DNA of 64,000 nt from Bacteroidales bacterium (GCA_023667095.1 JAMPAT010000007.1:62001-126000); one strand, 5' to 3'. Shown: positions 34,185-43,685, numbered from the stretch's first letter. Program-made: numbers and translations. The notes: generated from the sequence alone by a model not told the origin.

Positions 34185-34895
34185 TTACCTGTATTCTTCC
34201 GGAATCTCCGGAAGTTTCGGGTATTCCCAGAACAGTGAGTAGTAAAGCCCTTCAAATTCACCCTCGTCCCAAAGCTTTACCAGTTCCTCTGTAGCCCTGT
34301 CATCACCTTCCGGGTCGTATGGAGCCTTGAGGTCAGTGCCGAACATCCTGGCGATACCTTGCCAGAATCCTGCTGCCATCCCGTTCTTGTAGTCCTTTAT
34401 TATAAGGTAGGAAGATTTTCCGCATTCCCTGTCAATCAGTTTCATCAACAGTGCTCCCTGGGTAACTGTCAGGCTGCGCAGCGGCTTTTCGAACACTGTG
34501 AACAGTTCTTTCTGTACATCATTGATGTATCTGTCCCTTTTTGCGCGTCTGAGCCCGTCTGCAGAGATTGTGCTGTCTGCCTTTTCCACGAGCTTTCTTG
34601 CTACGAGCGCGTATGGATAGACTTTGCTGAAATTGTGGACGAGGCGGTAGTATTTCCTCCATTCACGTCCTTTCTGCCTGGGGAGCCTGTCATAGACTTT
34701 CGCTGCAGGGAGGCTTCCTATATATATGGTGTCATTGTCCTCCACTGTGAATTGCATCAACTGCCTCCTGTGCTGCTGCGGCGTTACATTCTGCTCCTGT
34801 CTCTCCTTGCCGCTGTCTGTCCTGCCAGACTGTCCGGTCCTGTCCTGTGCATGGCACAGACCTCCTGCCGTAGCCGCAAGGCACAGTAATTTCAT
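34185..34895 (-). CDS. DUF4294 secreted protein
   Basis: This is a Bacteroidota-only protein of unknown function with N-D-T-I-Y-I-G-S-L-P-A-A-K-V-Y near the start of the domain, R-K-Y-Y-R-L-V-H-N-F-S-K-V-Y-P-Y-A and G-F-W-Q-G-I-A-R-M-F-G, all typical of DUF4294. The frame is open to an ATG at 34919, but a -7 box (TATATTTG on the minus strand, 34924-34931) lies only four bases above that codon. I therefore take the ATG at 34895, which gives a clean signal peptide (M-K-L-L-C-L-A-A-T-A-G-G-L-C-H-A-Q) and 236 residues. It faces lpxH tail to tail. Confidence 0.8.
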   Translation of the reverse strand: MKLLCLAATAGGLCHAQDRTGQSGRTDSGKERQEQNVTPQQHRRQLMQFTVEDNDTIYIGSLPAAKVYDRLPRQKGREWRKYYRLVHNFSKVYPYALVARKLVEKADSTISADGLRRAKRDRYINDVQKELFTVFEKPLRSLTVTQGALLMKLIDRECGKSSYLIIKDYKNGMAAGFWQGIARMFGTDLKAPYDPEGDDRATEELVKLWDEGEFEGLYYSLFWEYPKLPEIPEEYR

Positions 34896-34923
34896 GATAT
34901 GTCCCGGAAAATTGCGCATCCTG

Positions 34924-34931
34924 CAAATATA
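34924..34931 (-). promoter_or_regulatory. -7 box of the DUF4294 gene
   Basis: The minus strand reads TATATTTG, a full TAnnTTTG match, 28 bases upstream of the chosen ATG at 34895. A TTTG at the -33 position was not found. Confidence 0.5.
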
Positions 34932-35100
34932 GGTATAATTTTTCTTTCGGTGTCTTCAGGTGTCCCGGGACCTCGCTGTTTACTGTCAGGTCGAAAATGC
35001 AGGAATAAAAATTTAATCATGTTCTGTAAATTATTGATAAACCAAAAATTAGCTATCAGAATTTTCGGTCGAAAATGTGTGGAAATTTCTTAAAAAAAGA

Positions 35101-35221
35101 TTTGCAATTCAAGAATTTTTGCTAACTTTGCACTCCCTTAATTGGGGAGAAGTCCGCCCAACCAGCTGAAGCTCAATTATTTAAGGGGAACAACGAAATT
35201 TAATTATAAAGTAATAGAACA
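35101..35221 (+). promoter_or_regulatory. rplP leader: Promoter and structured leader of the rplP-rplQ ribosomal operon
   Basis: TTTG at 35101-35104 and TAACTTTG at 35123-35130 are 18 bases apart, a textbook Bacteroidota promoter. Transcription would start near 35137. The leader of about 85 bases opens with a CTCCC/GGGAG hairpin (35133-35150) and contains CCCTTAA near its start, which can pair with TTAAGGG just before the gene. These two folds compete and could form a ribosomal-protein feedback switch. The rest of the gap, 34932-35100, is A/T-rich and shows no gene. Confidence 0.65.
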
Positions 35222-35641
35222 ATGTTACAACCAAAGAAAACAAAATTTAGAAGGCAGCAGAAAGGCCGCATGAAGGGAATTGCCCAGAGAGGCAACCAGC
35301 TTGCGTTCGGTTCTTTCGGCATCAAGACCTTGGAAAATTGTTGGCTTACAGGTCGTCAGATCGAGGCTGCACGTCAGGCTGTTGTACGTTACATGAAACG
35401 TGAGGGTAAGATCTGGATCAGGGTGTTCCCTGACAAGCCTTACACCAAGAAGCCTGCCGAGGTGCGTATGGGTAAAGGTAAGGGTAATCCGGAGGGATTC
35501 GTATGCCCTATCACTCCAGGCCGTATCATTATTGAGGCAGAGGGTGTTCCTATGGAGATTGCAAAAGAGGCTCTCCGTCTTGGCGCACAGAAGCTTCCTG
35601 TGACTACGAAGTTCGTTGTCCGCAGAGACTATGTTGAATAA
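35222..35641 (+). CDS. rplP: 50S ribosomal protein L16
   Basis: This 139-residue large-subunit protein organises the A-site tRNA region. The start [11 protein letters not shown] and the [11 protein letters not shown] segment are typical. It is the first gene after a promoter here. In most bacteria, including Bacteroidota, it is preceded at once by rpsC, which is absent: the upstream neighbour is an unrelated gene on the other strand. Confidence 0.98.
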   Translation: MLQPKKTKFRRQQKGRMKGIAQRGNQLAFGSFGIKTLENCWLTGRQIEAARQAVVRYMKREGKIWIRVFPDKPYTKKPAEVRMGKGKGNPEGFVCPITPGRIIIEAEGVPMEIAKEALRLGAQKLPVTTKFVVRRDYVE

Positions 35642-35658
35642 TTTAATGGGGAAAGGAA

Positions 35659-35853
35659 ATGAAAGCATCTGAAATACGCGAAATGTCAATCGCAGATCTG
35701 CGTGACCGTATCGAGGTTGAGAAAGCAGCCCTTGATACAATGAAGATAAACCATACGATTTCTCCATTAGAGGACACGTCAAAGATCAAGAAAAGCAGGA
35801 AGGATATCGCACGCATGATGACAATCCTTGCTGAAAAGGAAAAACAGAACTAA
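35659..35853 (+). CDS. rpmC: 50S ribosomal protein L29
   Basis: This 64-residue two-helix protein lies near the peptide exit tunnel and is part of the docking site for trigger factor and SRP. It begins M-K-A-S-E-I-R-E-M and keeps the K-K-S-R-K-D-I-A-R stretch of the second helix. It lies 17 bp after rplP and 13 bp before rpsQ. Confidence 0.96.
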   Translation: MKASEIREMSIADLRDRIEVEKAALDTMKINHTISPLEDTSKIKKSRKDIARMMTILAEKEKQN

Positions 35854-35866
35854 AACTTGCATTCTG

Positions 35867-36121
35867 ATGGAAAGAAATCTTCGTAAAGAAAGAATAGGAG
35901 TTGTGGTCAGCAACAAGATGGACAAGACCATCGTGGTTGCAGTAAAGACTCAGAAGAAGCATCCGATCTACGGAAAATTCGTAAAACAGACCACAAAGTT
36001 TGTCGCTCAGGACGAGAAGAACGAGTGCAGTGAGGGCGATACAGTGCGTATCATGGAGACCCGTCCGCTCAGCAAGACAAAGAACTGGAGACTAGTAGAA
36101 ATCGTAGAAAAAGTTAAATAG
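35867..36121 (+). CDS. rpsQ: 30S ribosomal protein S17
   Basis: This 84-residue OB-fold primary 16S-binding protein is recognised by [19 protein letters not shown] and [11 protein letters not shown] start at 35867 (M-E-R-N-L-R-K-E); the frame is open to 35828, but that would run into the rpmC coding region and add unrelated residues. Confidence 0.97.
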   Translation: MERNLRKERIGVVVSNKMDKTIVVAVKTQKKHPIYGKFVKQTTKFVAQDEKNECSEGDTVRIMETRPLSKTKNWRLVEIVEKVK

Positions 36122-36123
36122 CA

Positions 36124-36489
36124 ATGATACAGCAGGAAACACGTTTACAGGTTGCAGACAACAGCGGTGCAAAGGAAGTTCTTTGTATCCGTGTGTTGGG
36201 TGGTACTCGCCGCCGTTATGCAAAGGTGGGCGACAAGATTGTCGTTGCAGTCAAGAGCGCTATCCCTGGAGGGGATGCCAAGAAAGGTTCAGTATCAAAG
36301 GCTGTGGTAGTGCGCACCAAGAAAGAGATCCGTAGGGCGGACGGCTCATACATCCGTTTCGATGATAACGCTTGCGTCCTTCTCAACAACTCAGGTGAGG
36401 TCCGTGGAACACGTATCTTCGGCCCTGTTGCAAGGGAGCTTCGTGAGAACTATATGAAAATCGTATCACTGGCACCGGAGGTCCTCTAA
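36124..36489 (+). CDS. rplN: 50S ribosomal protein L14
   Basis: This 121-residue beta-barrel protein contacts 16S rRNA in an intersubunit bridge. It begins [17 protein letters not shown] and ends I-V-S-L-A-P-E-V-L, both family hallmarks. It starts two bases after the rpsQ stop. Confidence 0.98.
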   Translation: MIQQETRLQVADNSGAKEVLCIRVLGGTRRRYAKVGDKIVVAVKSAIPGGDAKKGSVSKAVVVRTKKEIRRADGSYIRFDDNACVLLNNSGEVRGTRIFGPVARELRENYMKIVSLAPEVL

Positions 36490-36501
36490 CAAGTAAGCAT
36501 T

Positions 36502-36819
36502 ATGAAAAAATTCCATATTAAAAAAGGCGACACCGTTTTTGTCAATGCCGGTAACGACAAGGGAAAGACCGGTAAGGTGCTTGAGGTGATCACTGCAAAG
36601 GACCGTGTCATCGTTGAGGGAGTCAACATGGTCAGCAAGCACACAAAGCCAAGCCCTAAATATCCTCAGGGCGGTATTATTAAGCAAGAGGCAGGGATCC
36701 ATATTTCCAATCTTCAGCTGGTAGACCCTTCAAAGGGTGGCCCGACAAGGGTAGGCTACAAGTTTGTTGACGGAAAGAAGGTTCGTTATTCAAAAAAATC
36801 TGGAGAGGAGATTAAATAA
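36502..36819 (+). CDS. rplX: 50S ribosomal protein L24
   Basis: This 105-residue KOW-domain protein starts large-subunit assembly. The KOW segment reads [18 protein letters not shown]. Its TAA (36817-36819) shares one base with the rplE start codon, so translation is coupled. Confidence 0.97.
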   Translation: MKKFHIKKGDTVFVNAGNDKGKTGKVLEVITAKDRVIVEGVNMVSKHTKPSPKYPQGGIIKQEAGIHISNLQLVDPSKGGPTRVGYKFVDGKKVRYSKKSGEEIK

Positions 36820-37418
36820 TGGCAGCAAAGAAGACAACAACCAAAGAGCAGGCTAAGGTAGCTGCAGGATATGTTCCTGATCTCAAGAAGATGTACAGGG
36901 AGCAGATCATAGACAAGCTCATGAAGGAATTCTCTTACTCTACGGTAATGCAGGTTCCAAAGCTCGTTAAAATAACCATCAACCAGGGTGTCGGCGACGC
37001 TACCGGAGACAAGAAACTCGTTGACGTTGCTCAGCAGGAACTTTCAGCAATCACTGGACAGAAGGCTGTCGCAACTGCATCAAGGAAGGATATTTCAAAC
37101 TTCAAGCTTCGCAAGGGAATGCCTATCGGAGTAAAGGTTACTCTCCGTGATGTGAAGATGTACGAGTTCCTTGAGAGGCTTATCCGCATCTCTCTCCCAC
37201 GTATCAGGGACTTCAACGGAATCTCTGAGAAGATGGACGGAAAGGGAAACTATACTCTCGGTATCAAGGAGCAGATTATCTTCCCTGAAATCGACATCGA
37301 CAAGATTACAAAGATTCTCGGAATGGAGATCACTTTCGTAACTACAGCCAAGACTGATGAGGAGGCTCATGCGCTTCTCCGCGAATTCGGTCTGCCTTTC
37401 AAGAAACATAACAACTAA
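36819..37418 (+). CDS. rplE: 50S ribosomal protein L5
   Basis: This 199-residue 5S-rRNA-binding protein of the central protuberance has the usual core, from [14 protein letters not shown] to the R-D-F-N-G-I loop. The first 20 residues ([10 protein letters not shown]) are a lysine-rich extension compared with the protein of about 180 residues in most bacteria. Overlap with the rplX stop supports this start. Confidence 0.97.
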   Translation: MAAKKTTTKEQAKVAAGYVPDLKKMYREQIIDKLMKEFSYSTVMQVPKLVKITINQGVGDATGDKKLVDVAQQELSAITGQKAVATASRKDISNFKLRKGMPIGVKVTLRDVKMYEFLERLIRISLPRIRDFNGISEKMDGKGNYTLGIKEQIIFPEIDIDKITKILGMEITFVTTAKTDEEAHALLREFGLPFKKHNN

Positions 37419-37429
37419 AGGAGAACAAG

Positions 37430-37699
37430 ATGGCAAAAGAATCAATGAAAGCCCGCGAGGTAAAACGCGCGAAATTAGTTGCAAAGTACGCCGAAAAGAG
37501 GAAAGCCCTCAAAGAGGCTGGAGACTGGGCTGCTCTTGACAAGCTTCCCAAGAACTCAAGCCCTTGCCGTATGCACAACCGCTGTTCTCTCACCGGAAGA
37601 CCTAAGGGTTATATGAGGAAGTTCGGTATCAGCCGTATCCAGTTCCGTGAGATGGCAAGCAACGGACTCATCCCTGGCGTAAAGAAGGCAAGCTGGTAA
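37430..37699 (+). CDS. rpsN: 30S ribosomal protein S14 (zinc-independent type)
   Basis: This 89-residue form has no CxxC zinc knuckles (the corresponding stretch reads [12 protein letters not shown]), so it is the long, zinc-independent version. It ends [11 protein letters not shown], as usual. The gap of 106 bp to rpsH is the longest inside this operon; it shows no clear promoter or gene. Confidence 0.97.
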   Translation: MAKESMKAREVKRAKLVAKYAEKRKALKEAGDWAALDKLPKNSSPCRMHNRCSLTGRPKGYMRKFGISRIQFREMASNGLIPGVKKASW

Positions 37700-37805
37700 A
37701 ACGACAGGCCATTCCTGGCTGAAAGGCCCGGATGCCAACATAAAATTTTATTAACCATTGGATATCGGGCGTCACCAGACGCCGGTTCTACAAAAAACAA
37801 AAGAA

Positions 37806-38201
37806 ATGACTGATCCAATTGCAGATTATCTGACAAGGGTTCGCAATGCTTACCTCGCCGGTAAGAAGATCGTTGAAATCCCTTCTTCAAAGATGAAGAT
37901 GGCGATTACCAAGATCCTTTGCGAGAAGGGATACATCCTCAGCTACAAGCTTGTTGAGGGAACTCCCTGCAACACAATCAAGATTGCCTTGAAGTATCAT
38001 CCTCAGACCAGGACAGCCGCTGTCAAGAAGATTGTGCGTGTGTCCAAGCCAGGTCTCAGGAAGTACACTGATGTGGAGAACATGCCGCGCGTCCTCAATG
38101 GACTCGGAATCGCTATCCTTTCAACATCAAAGGGAATCATCACCGACAAAGAGGCCAGGGAGCTTAACGTAGGCGGTGAGGTTATATGTTATGTTTACTA
38201 A
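37806..38201 (+). CDS. rpsH: 30S ribosomal protein S8
   Basis: This primary 16S-binding protein of 131 residues begins M-T-D-P-I-A-D-Y-L-T-R-V-R-N-A, exactly where the family starts. The frame is open to 37758, but the extra residues look unrelated. In E. coli S8 is the translational repressor of the spc operon; whether that applies here is not known. Confidence 0.97.
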   Translation: MTDPIADYLTRVRNAYLAGKKIVEIPSSKMKMAITKILCEKGYILSYKLVEGTPCNTIKIALKYHPQTRTAAVKKIVRVSKPGLRKYTDVENMPRVLNGLGIAILSTSKGIITDKEARELNVGGEVICYVY

Positions 38202-38219
38202 TCTAAAAGAATCCAAGTA

Positions 38220-38780
38220 ATGTCAAGAATTGGTAAATTGCCTGTACACCTTCCAGCTGGGGTGACCGTTGAGGTTCTCCCAGGAAACGTGGTTAAGGTT
38301 AAAGGACCTAAGGGTGAACTGAGCCAGAAGGTTGACTCAGACATCACTGTCACCCTTGAGGGAAATGAAGTTAAATTGACCCGTCCTACAGATCTTCCTA
38401 GACATCGTTCACTCCACGGACTTTACCGTGCACTGATCCACAACATGGTTGTCGGTGTGTCAGAGGGATACGAAATCCGTCAGGAGCTTGTCGGTGTGGG
38501 TTACCGTGTAGAGGTCAAGGGACAGACTCTCGAGTTCGCCCTCGGATTCTCACACGATGTCCATTTTATGCTCCCGGCTGAAATCAAGGCTGAGGCAGCT
38601 GAGGTCAAGAAGGGACAGAACCCTGTCCTTATCCTCAGAAGTAATGACAAACAGCTTATCGGACAGGTCGCAGCCAAGATCCGTTCTCTGCGTAAGCCTG
38701 AGCCATATAAGGGTAAAGGTATCAAGTTCGTCGGCGAACAGCTTCGTCGTAAGGCCGGCAAGTCAGCAGGTGCTAAATAA
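38220..38780 (+). CDS. rplF: 50S ribosomal protein L6
   Basis: This 186-residue two-domain protein lies near the factor-binding site. It begins M-S-R-I-G-K-L-P-V and closes with P-E-P-Y-K-G-K-G-I-K. It lies 18 bp after rpsH and 15 bp before rplR. Confidence 0.98.
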   Translation: MSRIGKLPVHLPAGVTVEVLPGNVVKVKGPKGELSQKVDSDITVTLEGNEVKLTRPTDLPRHRSLHGLYRALIHNMVVGVSEGYEIRQELVGVGYRVEVKGQTLEFALGFSHDVHFMLPAEIKAEAAEVKKGQNPVLILRSNDKQLIGQVAAKIRSLRKPEPYKGKGIKFVGEQLRRKAGKSAGAK

Positions 38781-38795
38781 TAGGAGGTTTGAGTT

Positions 38796-39158
38796 ATGGC
38801 ATTGAATAAATTACAGAGAAGAAAAAGAATTCACTACCGTATACGCAAAGTCGTCAATGGTACTGCTGAGAGGCCAAGAATGGTTGTCTTCAGAAGCAAC
38901 AAACAGATTTACGTACAGGTTGTTGATGATTTGAAGGGTATTACACTTGTAGCTGCCGCTTCAAATGACAAGGAACTTGCCGCTGAGTGCAAGGGCAAAT
39001 GTGGAAAGGATGCTGCTGCAATCGTAGGAAAGAAGATTGCTGAGCGTGCTCTCGCAAAGGGTATCACCACTATCTCTTTCGACCGTGGAGGCTACCTTTA
39101 TCATGGAAGAGTTAAAAGTTTGGCTGATGCTGCCCGTGAAGGTGGCCTAATATTCTAA
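38796..39158 (+). CDS. rplR: 50S ribosomal protein L18
   Basis: This 120-residue 5S-rRNA-binding protein begins with a basic tail ([13 protein letters not shown]) and ends [13 protein letters not shown] then A-R-E-G-G-L, the standard C-terminus. A GGAGG-like stretch (ATAGGAGGTTT) lies about 8 bases before the ATG, one of the few strong Shine-Dalgarno matches in the window. Confidence 0.98.
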   Translation: MALNKLQRRKRIHYRIRKVVNGTAERPRMVVFRSNKQIYVQVVDDLKGITLVAAASNDKELAAECKGKCGKDAAAIVGKKIAERALAKGITTISFDRGGYLYHGRVKSLADAAREGGLIF

Positions 39159-39167
39159 TCAAGGACT

Positions 39168-39686
39168 ATGGCAAATACAAATGTTAAAAGAGTAAAGACA
39201 TCTGATCTTGAGCTTAAAGACAGATTGGTAGCCATCCAGAGAGTGACAAAGGTTACTAAGGGTGGTCGTCACTTCAGCTTTGCAGCCATTGTTGTTGTAG
39301 GTGACGAGAACGGCGTTGTAGGCTATGGTCTTGGTAAAGCCAATGAGGTCACTACTGCAATTTCAAAGGGAATAGAGGATGCAAAGAAGAATCTTGTAAA
39401 GGTTCCTGTTCTCAACAAGACTATTCCTCATGAGCAGGAGGCTAAATTCGGCGGTGCACGCGTATTCATGAAACCGGCTGCCCCTGGTACAGGAGTAAAG
39501 GCCGGTGGTGCGATGCGTGCCGTATTCGAGTCAGTCGGAGTACAGAACGTGCTTGCAAAATCAAAAGGTTCATCAAACCCTCACAACCTCGTGAAGGCAA
39601 CTGTTGCCGCGCTTGTTGAGATGAGGGATGCCTATACTGTTGCCGGACTTCGTGGTATTCCTATGAGCAGAGTATTCAAAGGTTAA
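39168..39686 (+). CDS. rpsE: 30S ribosomal protein S5
   Basis: This 172-residue decoding-fidelity protein has the N-terminal double-stranded-RNA-binding fold ([14 protein letters not shown]) and the [10 protein letters not shown] loop where spectinomycin-resistance changes fall in other bacteria. It starts 9 bp after rplR. Confidence 0.98.
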   Translation: MANTNVKRVKTSDLELKDRLVAIQRVTKVTKGGRHFSFAAIVVVGDENGVVGYGLGKANEVTTAISKGIEDAKKNLVKVPVLNKTIPHEQEAKFGGARVFMKPAAPGTGVKAGGAMRAVFESVGVQNVLAKSKGSSNPHNLVKATVAALVEMRDAYTVAGLRGIPMSRVFKG

Positions 39687-39700
39687 AGGAGGATACAGAC

Positions 39701-39883
39701 ATGGCAAAAGTTAAGATAACCCAGATAAAGAGCAAGAACGGTGCAACCAAGAGGCAGATAGCAAATCTCCAGTCTCTCGGTATCCATAGGCTGCACCAGA
39801 CTGTAGAGGTAGAACTTACTCCTGTTACTTCAGGTATGCTTGAGAAGGTTCTTCACCTTGTAACTGTAGAGGAAACTAAATAG
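39701..39883 (+). CDS. rpmD: 50S ribosomal protein L30
   Basis: This 60-residue ferredoxin-like ribosomal protein has the family pattern I-K-S-K-N-G-A-T-K-R-Q-I-A-N-L-Q-S-L-G. An AAAGGAGGA stretch lies about 8 bases upstream of the ATG. Confidence 0.96.
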   Translation: MAKVKITQIKSKNGATKRQIANLQSLGIHRLHQTVEVELTPVTSGMLEKVLHLVTVEETK

Positions 39884-39896
39884 GGAGGACTGACAG

Positions 39897-40346
39897 ATGA
39901 AATTACATAATTTGAAACCAGCAGAAGGTTCTACAAAAAGAGTGAAGAGAATCGGACGCGGCGAGGGCTCAGGACACGGCGGAACATCAACCCGTGGACA
40001 CAAGGGAGCACAGGCACGTTCCGGATATTCACACAAGATCGGATTTGAGGGTGGCCAGATGCCTATCCAGCGTCGTCTTCCTAAATTCGGATTTACCAAC
40101 CCTAACAGAGTTGAGTACAAGGGTATCAATGTAAGCGTTCTCCAGGCACTTGCAGAGAAGACAAATGTTGATACAATAACTGTTGAGACTCTCATGGAGG
40201 CAGGCTTCATCTCAAAGAACCAGCTCGTGAAGATCCTCGGCAACGGTGAGCTTACAGCCAAACTGGATGTAACAGCACACGCTTTCTCTAAATCAGCAAT
40301 AGCAAAGATTGAGGCTGCCGGAGGAAAAACGAATACAATTGAGTAG
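39897..40346 (+). CDS. rplO: 50S ribosomal protein L15
   Basis: This 149-residue protein has a glycine/arginine-rich N-terminal extension (R-I-G-R-G-E-G-S-G-H-G-G-T-S-T-R-G-H-K-G) that threads into 23S rRNA, followed by a globular domain. It ends two bases before the secY start codon, so the two are translationally linked. Confidence 0.97.
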   Translation: MKLHNLKPAEGSTKRVKRIGRGEGSGHGGTSTRGHKGAQARSGYSHKIGFEGGQMPIQRRLPKFGFTNPNRVEYKGINVSVLQALAEKTNVDTITVETLMEAGFISKNQLVKILGNGELTAKLDVTAHAFSKSAIAKIEAAGGKTNTIE

Positions 40347-40348
40347 AG

Positions 40349-41686
40349 ATGAAGAAATTTATTCAGACAATCAAGAACATCTTCAAGATTGAGGAGCTAC
40401 GCAAGAGGATAGTGTATACTGTCCTCCTGCTGTTGGTTTATCGCCTCGGATGCTTTATTGTGCTTCCTGGCATAGACTCAACACTGCTTGCCAATCTCCA
40501 GAGCAACTCTTCGGAAGGTCTTGTCGGCCTGCTGAACATGTTCTCGGGAGGAGCATTCGGTAACGCTTCAATCTTTGCACTGGGTGTGATGCCGTACATC
40601 TCGGCGTCTATCGTCATCCAGCTGCTCGGCGTTTTCGTCCCTTATTTCAGGAAACTCCAGATGGAGGGCGAAAGCGGACGCAGAAAGATGAATCAGCTGA
40701 CAAGGTATCTTACCATTCTGATTCTCTGCATCCAGGGACCTGCCTATATGGCATCTCTCCACAGCCAGATTCCTGCTGAGGCATTCCTTGCAGTCAACAG
40801 GCTCGGCTGGAGCAACTTTGTGTTCAACCTCGTCTCAACTGCGATCCTCATCGGAGGGACAATGTTCGTGATGTGGCTTGGCGAGCGTATTACAGACAGG
40901 GGACTGGGCAACGGTATATCACTCATCATCATGATTGGTATTGTTGCGCGCCTTCCATACGCACTCACAGCAGAAATCGGTGAGAAACTGAACAGCACTA
41001 CTGGTGGTCTGCTTCTCCTTGTTGTAGAGTTTGTTATCCTTTTCTTTGTGTTCATCGCAGCGATTGCACTCGTGCAGGGTGTAAGAAGGGTGCCTGTACA
41101 GTATGCAAAGAGAGTTGTAGGAAACAAGCAGTATGGTGGTGTCCGCAACTTCATCCCGATGAAAATCAATGCGGCCGGTGTAATGCCTATCATCTTTGCA
41201 CAGGCACTTATGCTCTTCCCGCTGATTTTCTCAAAGTTCGATGCAACACGCGGACTTGCTGCAACCTTGAGCAATTATACCGGAGTATGGTATAACCTGA
41301 TATTCGGATTTCTCGTTGTCATCTTCACATATTTCTATACTGCAGTCACTGTCAGCCCGACAATGATGGCAGAGGAAATGAAGAAGAATGGCGGATTCAT
41401 ACCTGGAGTGAAGCCAGGAAAGAAGACTGTAGAGTATCTTGACTCAATCATGTCAAGGGTTACCCTGCCAGGCTCAGTTTTCCTTGCACTTATCGCTATT
41501 CTCCCTGCTATCGCAATGATGCTTGGAGTAAACAACCAGTTTGCAAGCTTCTACGGAGGTACTTCCCTCCTGATCCTTGTCGGTGTTGTGCTTGATACTC
41601 TCCAGCAGATCGAGAGTTATCTTCTCATGCGTCACTACGACGGATTGATGAAGACCGGCCGTCTGAAAGGACGTTCCGGAATGTAG
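40349..41686 (+). CDS. secY: Protein translocase subunit SecY
   Basis: This 445-residue channel of the Sec translocon has ten predicted membrane helices. Family signatures include G-V-M-P-Y-I-S-A-S-I-V-I-Q-L (early helices) and G-L-G-N-G-I-S-L-I-I-M-I-G-I-V-A-R-L-P. The C-terminal cytoplasmic tail ends L-K-G-R-S-G-M. It is essential for export of the many lipoproteins and barrels coded in this window. Position after rplO is the standard spc-cluster order. Confidence 0.98.
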   Translation: MKKFIQTIKNIFKIEELRKRIVYTVLLLLVYRLGCFIVLPGIDSTLLANLQSNSSEGLVGLLNMFSGGAFGNASIFALGVMPYISASIVIQLLGVFVPYFRKLQMEGESGRRKMNQLTRYLTILILCIQGPAYMASLHSQIPAEAFLAVNRLGWSNFVFNLVSTAILIGGTMFVMWLGERITDRGLGNGISLIIMIGIVARLPYALTAEIGEKLNSTTGGLLLLVVEFVILFFVFIAAIALVQGVRRVPVQYAKRVVGNKQYGGVRNFIPMKINAAGVMPIIFAQALMLFPLIFSKFDATRGLAATLSNYTGVWYNLIFGFLVVIFTYFYTAVTVSPTMMAEEMKKNGGFIPGVKPGKKTVEYLDSIMSRVTLPGSVFLALIAILPAIAMMLGVNNQFASFYGGTSLLILVGVVLDTLQQIESYLLMRHYDGLMKTGRLKGRSGM

Positions 41687-41708
41687 TTTCAATAAAGTTC
41701 TTTGGAAG

Positions 41709-42476
41709 ATGGTAAAGCCTAAGACAGAGGAAGAGATAGAGCTGATGCGCGAGAATGCCATTCTCGTTTCAAAGACATTGGCGGAGGTCGGTAAGCTGGT
41801 TGCCCCAGGTGTGACAACTCTTGAGTTGAATAAGGTAGCCGAGACCTTTATCCGTGACCACGGAGCTATACCAAGTTTCCTCGGTTATGAAGGTTTTCCC
41901 GCAGCGTTGTGCATGTCTGTGAATGATGTAGTAGTCCACGGTTTTCCGTCAGACTATGTCCTTAAGGAGGGCGACATCGTTTCTGTAGACTGCGGCACTT
42001 TGTACAAAGGTTATAACGGAGATTCGGCCTACACTTTCCCTGTCGGGGAAGTGGACGCCGATACCCGAAAGCTCCTTGATGTTACAAAGGCCTCGCTCTA
42101 CAAGGGCATTGAGACAGCTGTTGACGGGAACAGGACAGGAGACATTGGACACGCGGTGCAGTCGTATGTCGAGTCATTCGGGTTCTCCGTAGTCCGGGAA
42201 TTGGAAGGACATGGAATCGGTACAAAGATGCACGAGAATCCAGGTGTGCCTAACTATGGCCGCCCTGGACGCGGTGCAAAGCTTGCCGATGGGATGACTA
42301 TATGTATTGAGCCTATGGTAAATGCCGGTACCAGAGGTGTGTATTTAGCTAGAAATGGTTGGGCAGTACACACGGCGGACCACATGAAGTCGGCTCACTA
42401 TGAACTTACGGTTGTTGTCAGAAAGGGTGTCCCTGAAGTTCTGTCGACCTTTGAGTTTATTGAAAAAGGATGTTAA
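41709..42476 (+). CDS. map: Type I methionine aminopeptidase
   Basis: This 255-residue metalloenzyme removes the first methionine from new proteins. The metal ligands are visible in V-D-C-G-T-L-Y-K-G-Y-N-G-D-S-A-Y, in G-H-G-I-G and in the two late Glu motifs, one of them I-E-P-M. Position between secY and infA is normal for Bacteroidota and many other bacteria. Confidence 0.97.
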   Translation: MVKPKTEEEIELMRENAILVSKTLAEVGKLVAPGVTTLELNKVAETFIRDHGAIPSFLGYEGFPAALCMSVNDVVVHGFPSDYVLKEGDIVSVDCGTLYKGYNGDSAYTFPVGEVDADTRKLLDVTKASLYKGIETAVDGNRTGDIGHAVQSYVESFGFSVVRELEGHGIGTKMHENPGVPNYGRPGRGAKLADGMTICIEPMVNAGTRGVYLARNGWAVHTADHMKSAHYELTVVVRKGVPEVLSTFEFIEKGC

Positions 42477-42493
42477 ATTTTAAGTGATATTTT

Positions 42494-42712
42494 ATGCCGA
42501 AACAATCAGCAATCGAACAGGAAGGAGTAATTACTGAAACTCTTCCCAATGCAATGTTCAAGGTAGAATTGGAAAACGGGCATGTCATCATTGCCCATAT
42601 CTCAGGAAAGATGAGGATGAACTACATCAAGATTCTTCCTGGCGACAGGGTGAGGGTGGAAATGTCACCTTATGATTTATCAAAAGGAAGAATTTCTTTC
42701 AGATACAAATAA
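42494..42712 (+). CDS. infA: Translation initiation factor IF-1
   Basis: This 72-residue S1/OB-fold protein occupies the A site during initiation. It begins [11 protein letters not shown] and ends [12 protein letters not shown], close to the family consensus. It lies 17 bp after map and 12 bp before rpmJ. Confidence 0.97.
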   Translation: MPKQSAIEQEGVITETLPNAMFKVELENGHVIIAHISGKMRMNYIKILPGDRVRVEMSPYDLSKGRISFRYK

Positions 42713-42724
42713 AAATTTACGATA

Positions 42725-42841
42725 ATGAAAGTAAAAGCATCCATCAAGAAGCGCAGCGAAGACTGCAAGATCGTAAAGCGTAAAGGACGTCTTTACGTGA
42801 TTTGCAAAAAGAACCCTAAGTTCAAGATGCGCCAGGGATAA
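42725..42841 (+). CDS. rpmJ: 50S ribosomal protein L36 (zinc-free type)
   Basis: This 38-residue protein, [14 protein letters not shown] at its start and [10 protein letters not shown] at its end, lies between infA and rpsM as expected. Of the usual C-C-C-H zinc ligands only two Cys remain (residues 14 and 27); the first Cys and the His are replaced, so it is the zinc-independent form. Confidence 0.96.
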   Translation: MKVKASIKKRSEDCKIVKRKGRLYVICKKNPKFKMRQG

Positions 42842-42875
42842 TTTAATTGTATAACAAATTAAGTAATAATAGATT

Positions 42876-43253
42876 ATGGCACGTATAGCCGGTGTTGATT
42901 TACCTAATAACAAAAGAGGAGAGATAGGACTTACCTATATCTTCGGAATCGGCCGCAGCTCTGCGAGGAAGATTCTTTCCAAGCTGGAGATCGACTTTGA
43001 CACAAAGGTAGGTGACTGGAACGACGAGCAGATCGCCGGAATCCGTAACCTCATCTCTGAGGAGTACAAGATTGAGGGTGAGCTCCGTTCTACTATCCAG
43101 ATGAACATCAAGCGTCTCATGGATATCGGATGCTACAGGGGAATCCGTCATCGTAACGGTCTTCCTGTACGCGGACAGAGCACCAAGAATAACGCCCGTA
43201 CAAGAAAGGGTAAGAAGAAAACTGTTGCCAACAAGAAGAAGGCAACTAAATAA
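42876..43253 (+). CDS. rpsM: 30S ribosomal protein S13
   Basis: This 125-residue protein of the small-subunit head contacts P-site tRNA and L5. It begins [10 protein letters not shown] and has the [21 protein letters not shown] motif. Its lysine-rich tail is normal. Confidence 0.98.
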   Translation: MARIAGVDLPNNKRGEIGLTYIFGIGRSSARKILSKLEIDFDTKVGDWNDEQIAGIRNLISEEYKIEGELRSTIQMNIKRLMDIGCYRGIRHRNGLPVRGQSTKNNARTRKGKKKTVANKKKATK

Positions 43254-43265
43254 TCGGGATGAACT

Positions 43266-43655
43266 ATGGCAAAGAAAACAACAACAAGTAAAAAGAGAGT
43301 TGTCAAGGTTGACGCTTATGGCGAGGCTCATATTTCATCGACCTTCAACAACGTCATCATTTCTCTTACTAACAACATAGGACAGGTTATCAGCTGGTCT
43401 TCTGCAGGCAAGAGCGGTTTCAGGGGTTCAAAGAAGAACACTCCATATGCAGCCCAGGTTGCTGCCGCTGATGCTGCCAAGGTTGCATATGACCTTGGTC
43501 TCCGCAAGGTGAAGGCCTATGTGAAGGGTCCGGGAGCCGGACGTGAGTCTGCTATCAGGACTATCCATGGTGCAGGTATCGAAGTTACAGAGATTATCGA
43601 CGTCACTCCTATGCCACACAATGGCTGTAGACCAAAAGGCCGTCGTAAAGTTTAA
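43266..43655 (+). CDS. rpsK: 30S ribosomal protein S11
   Basis: This 129-residue platform protein is identified by [26 protein letters not shown] and the C-terminal [10 protein letters not shown]. It lies 12 bp after rpsM. Confidence 0.98.
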   Translation: MAKKTTTSKKRVVKVDAYGEAHISSTFNNVIISLTNNIGQVISWSSAGKSGFRGSKKNTPYAAQVAAADAAKVAYDLGLRKVKAYVKGPGAGRESAIRTIHGAGIEVTEIIDVTPMPHNGCRPKGRRKV

Positions 43656-43685
43656 TTTTGTAACAATTCTTAAAGATAGATTACT

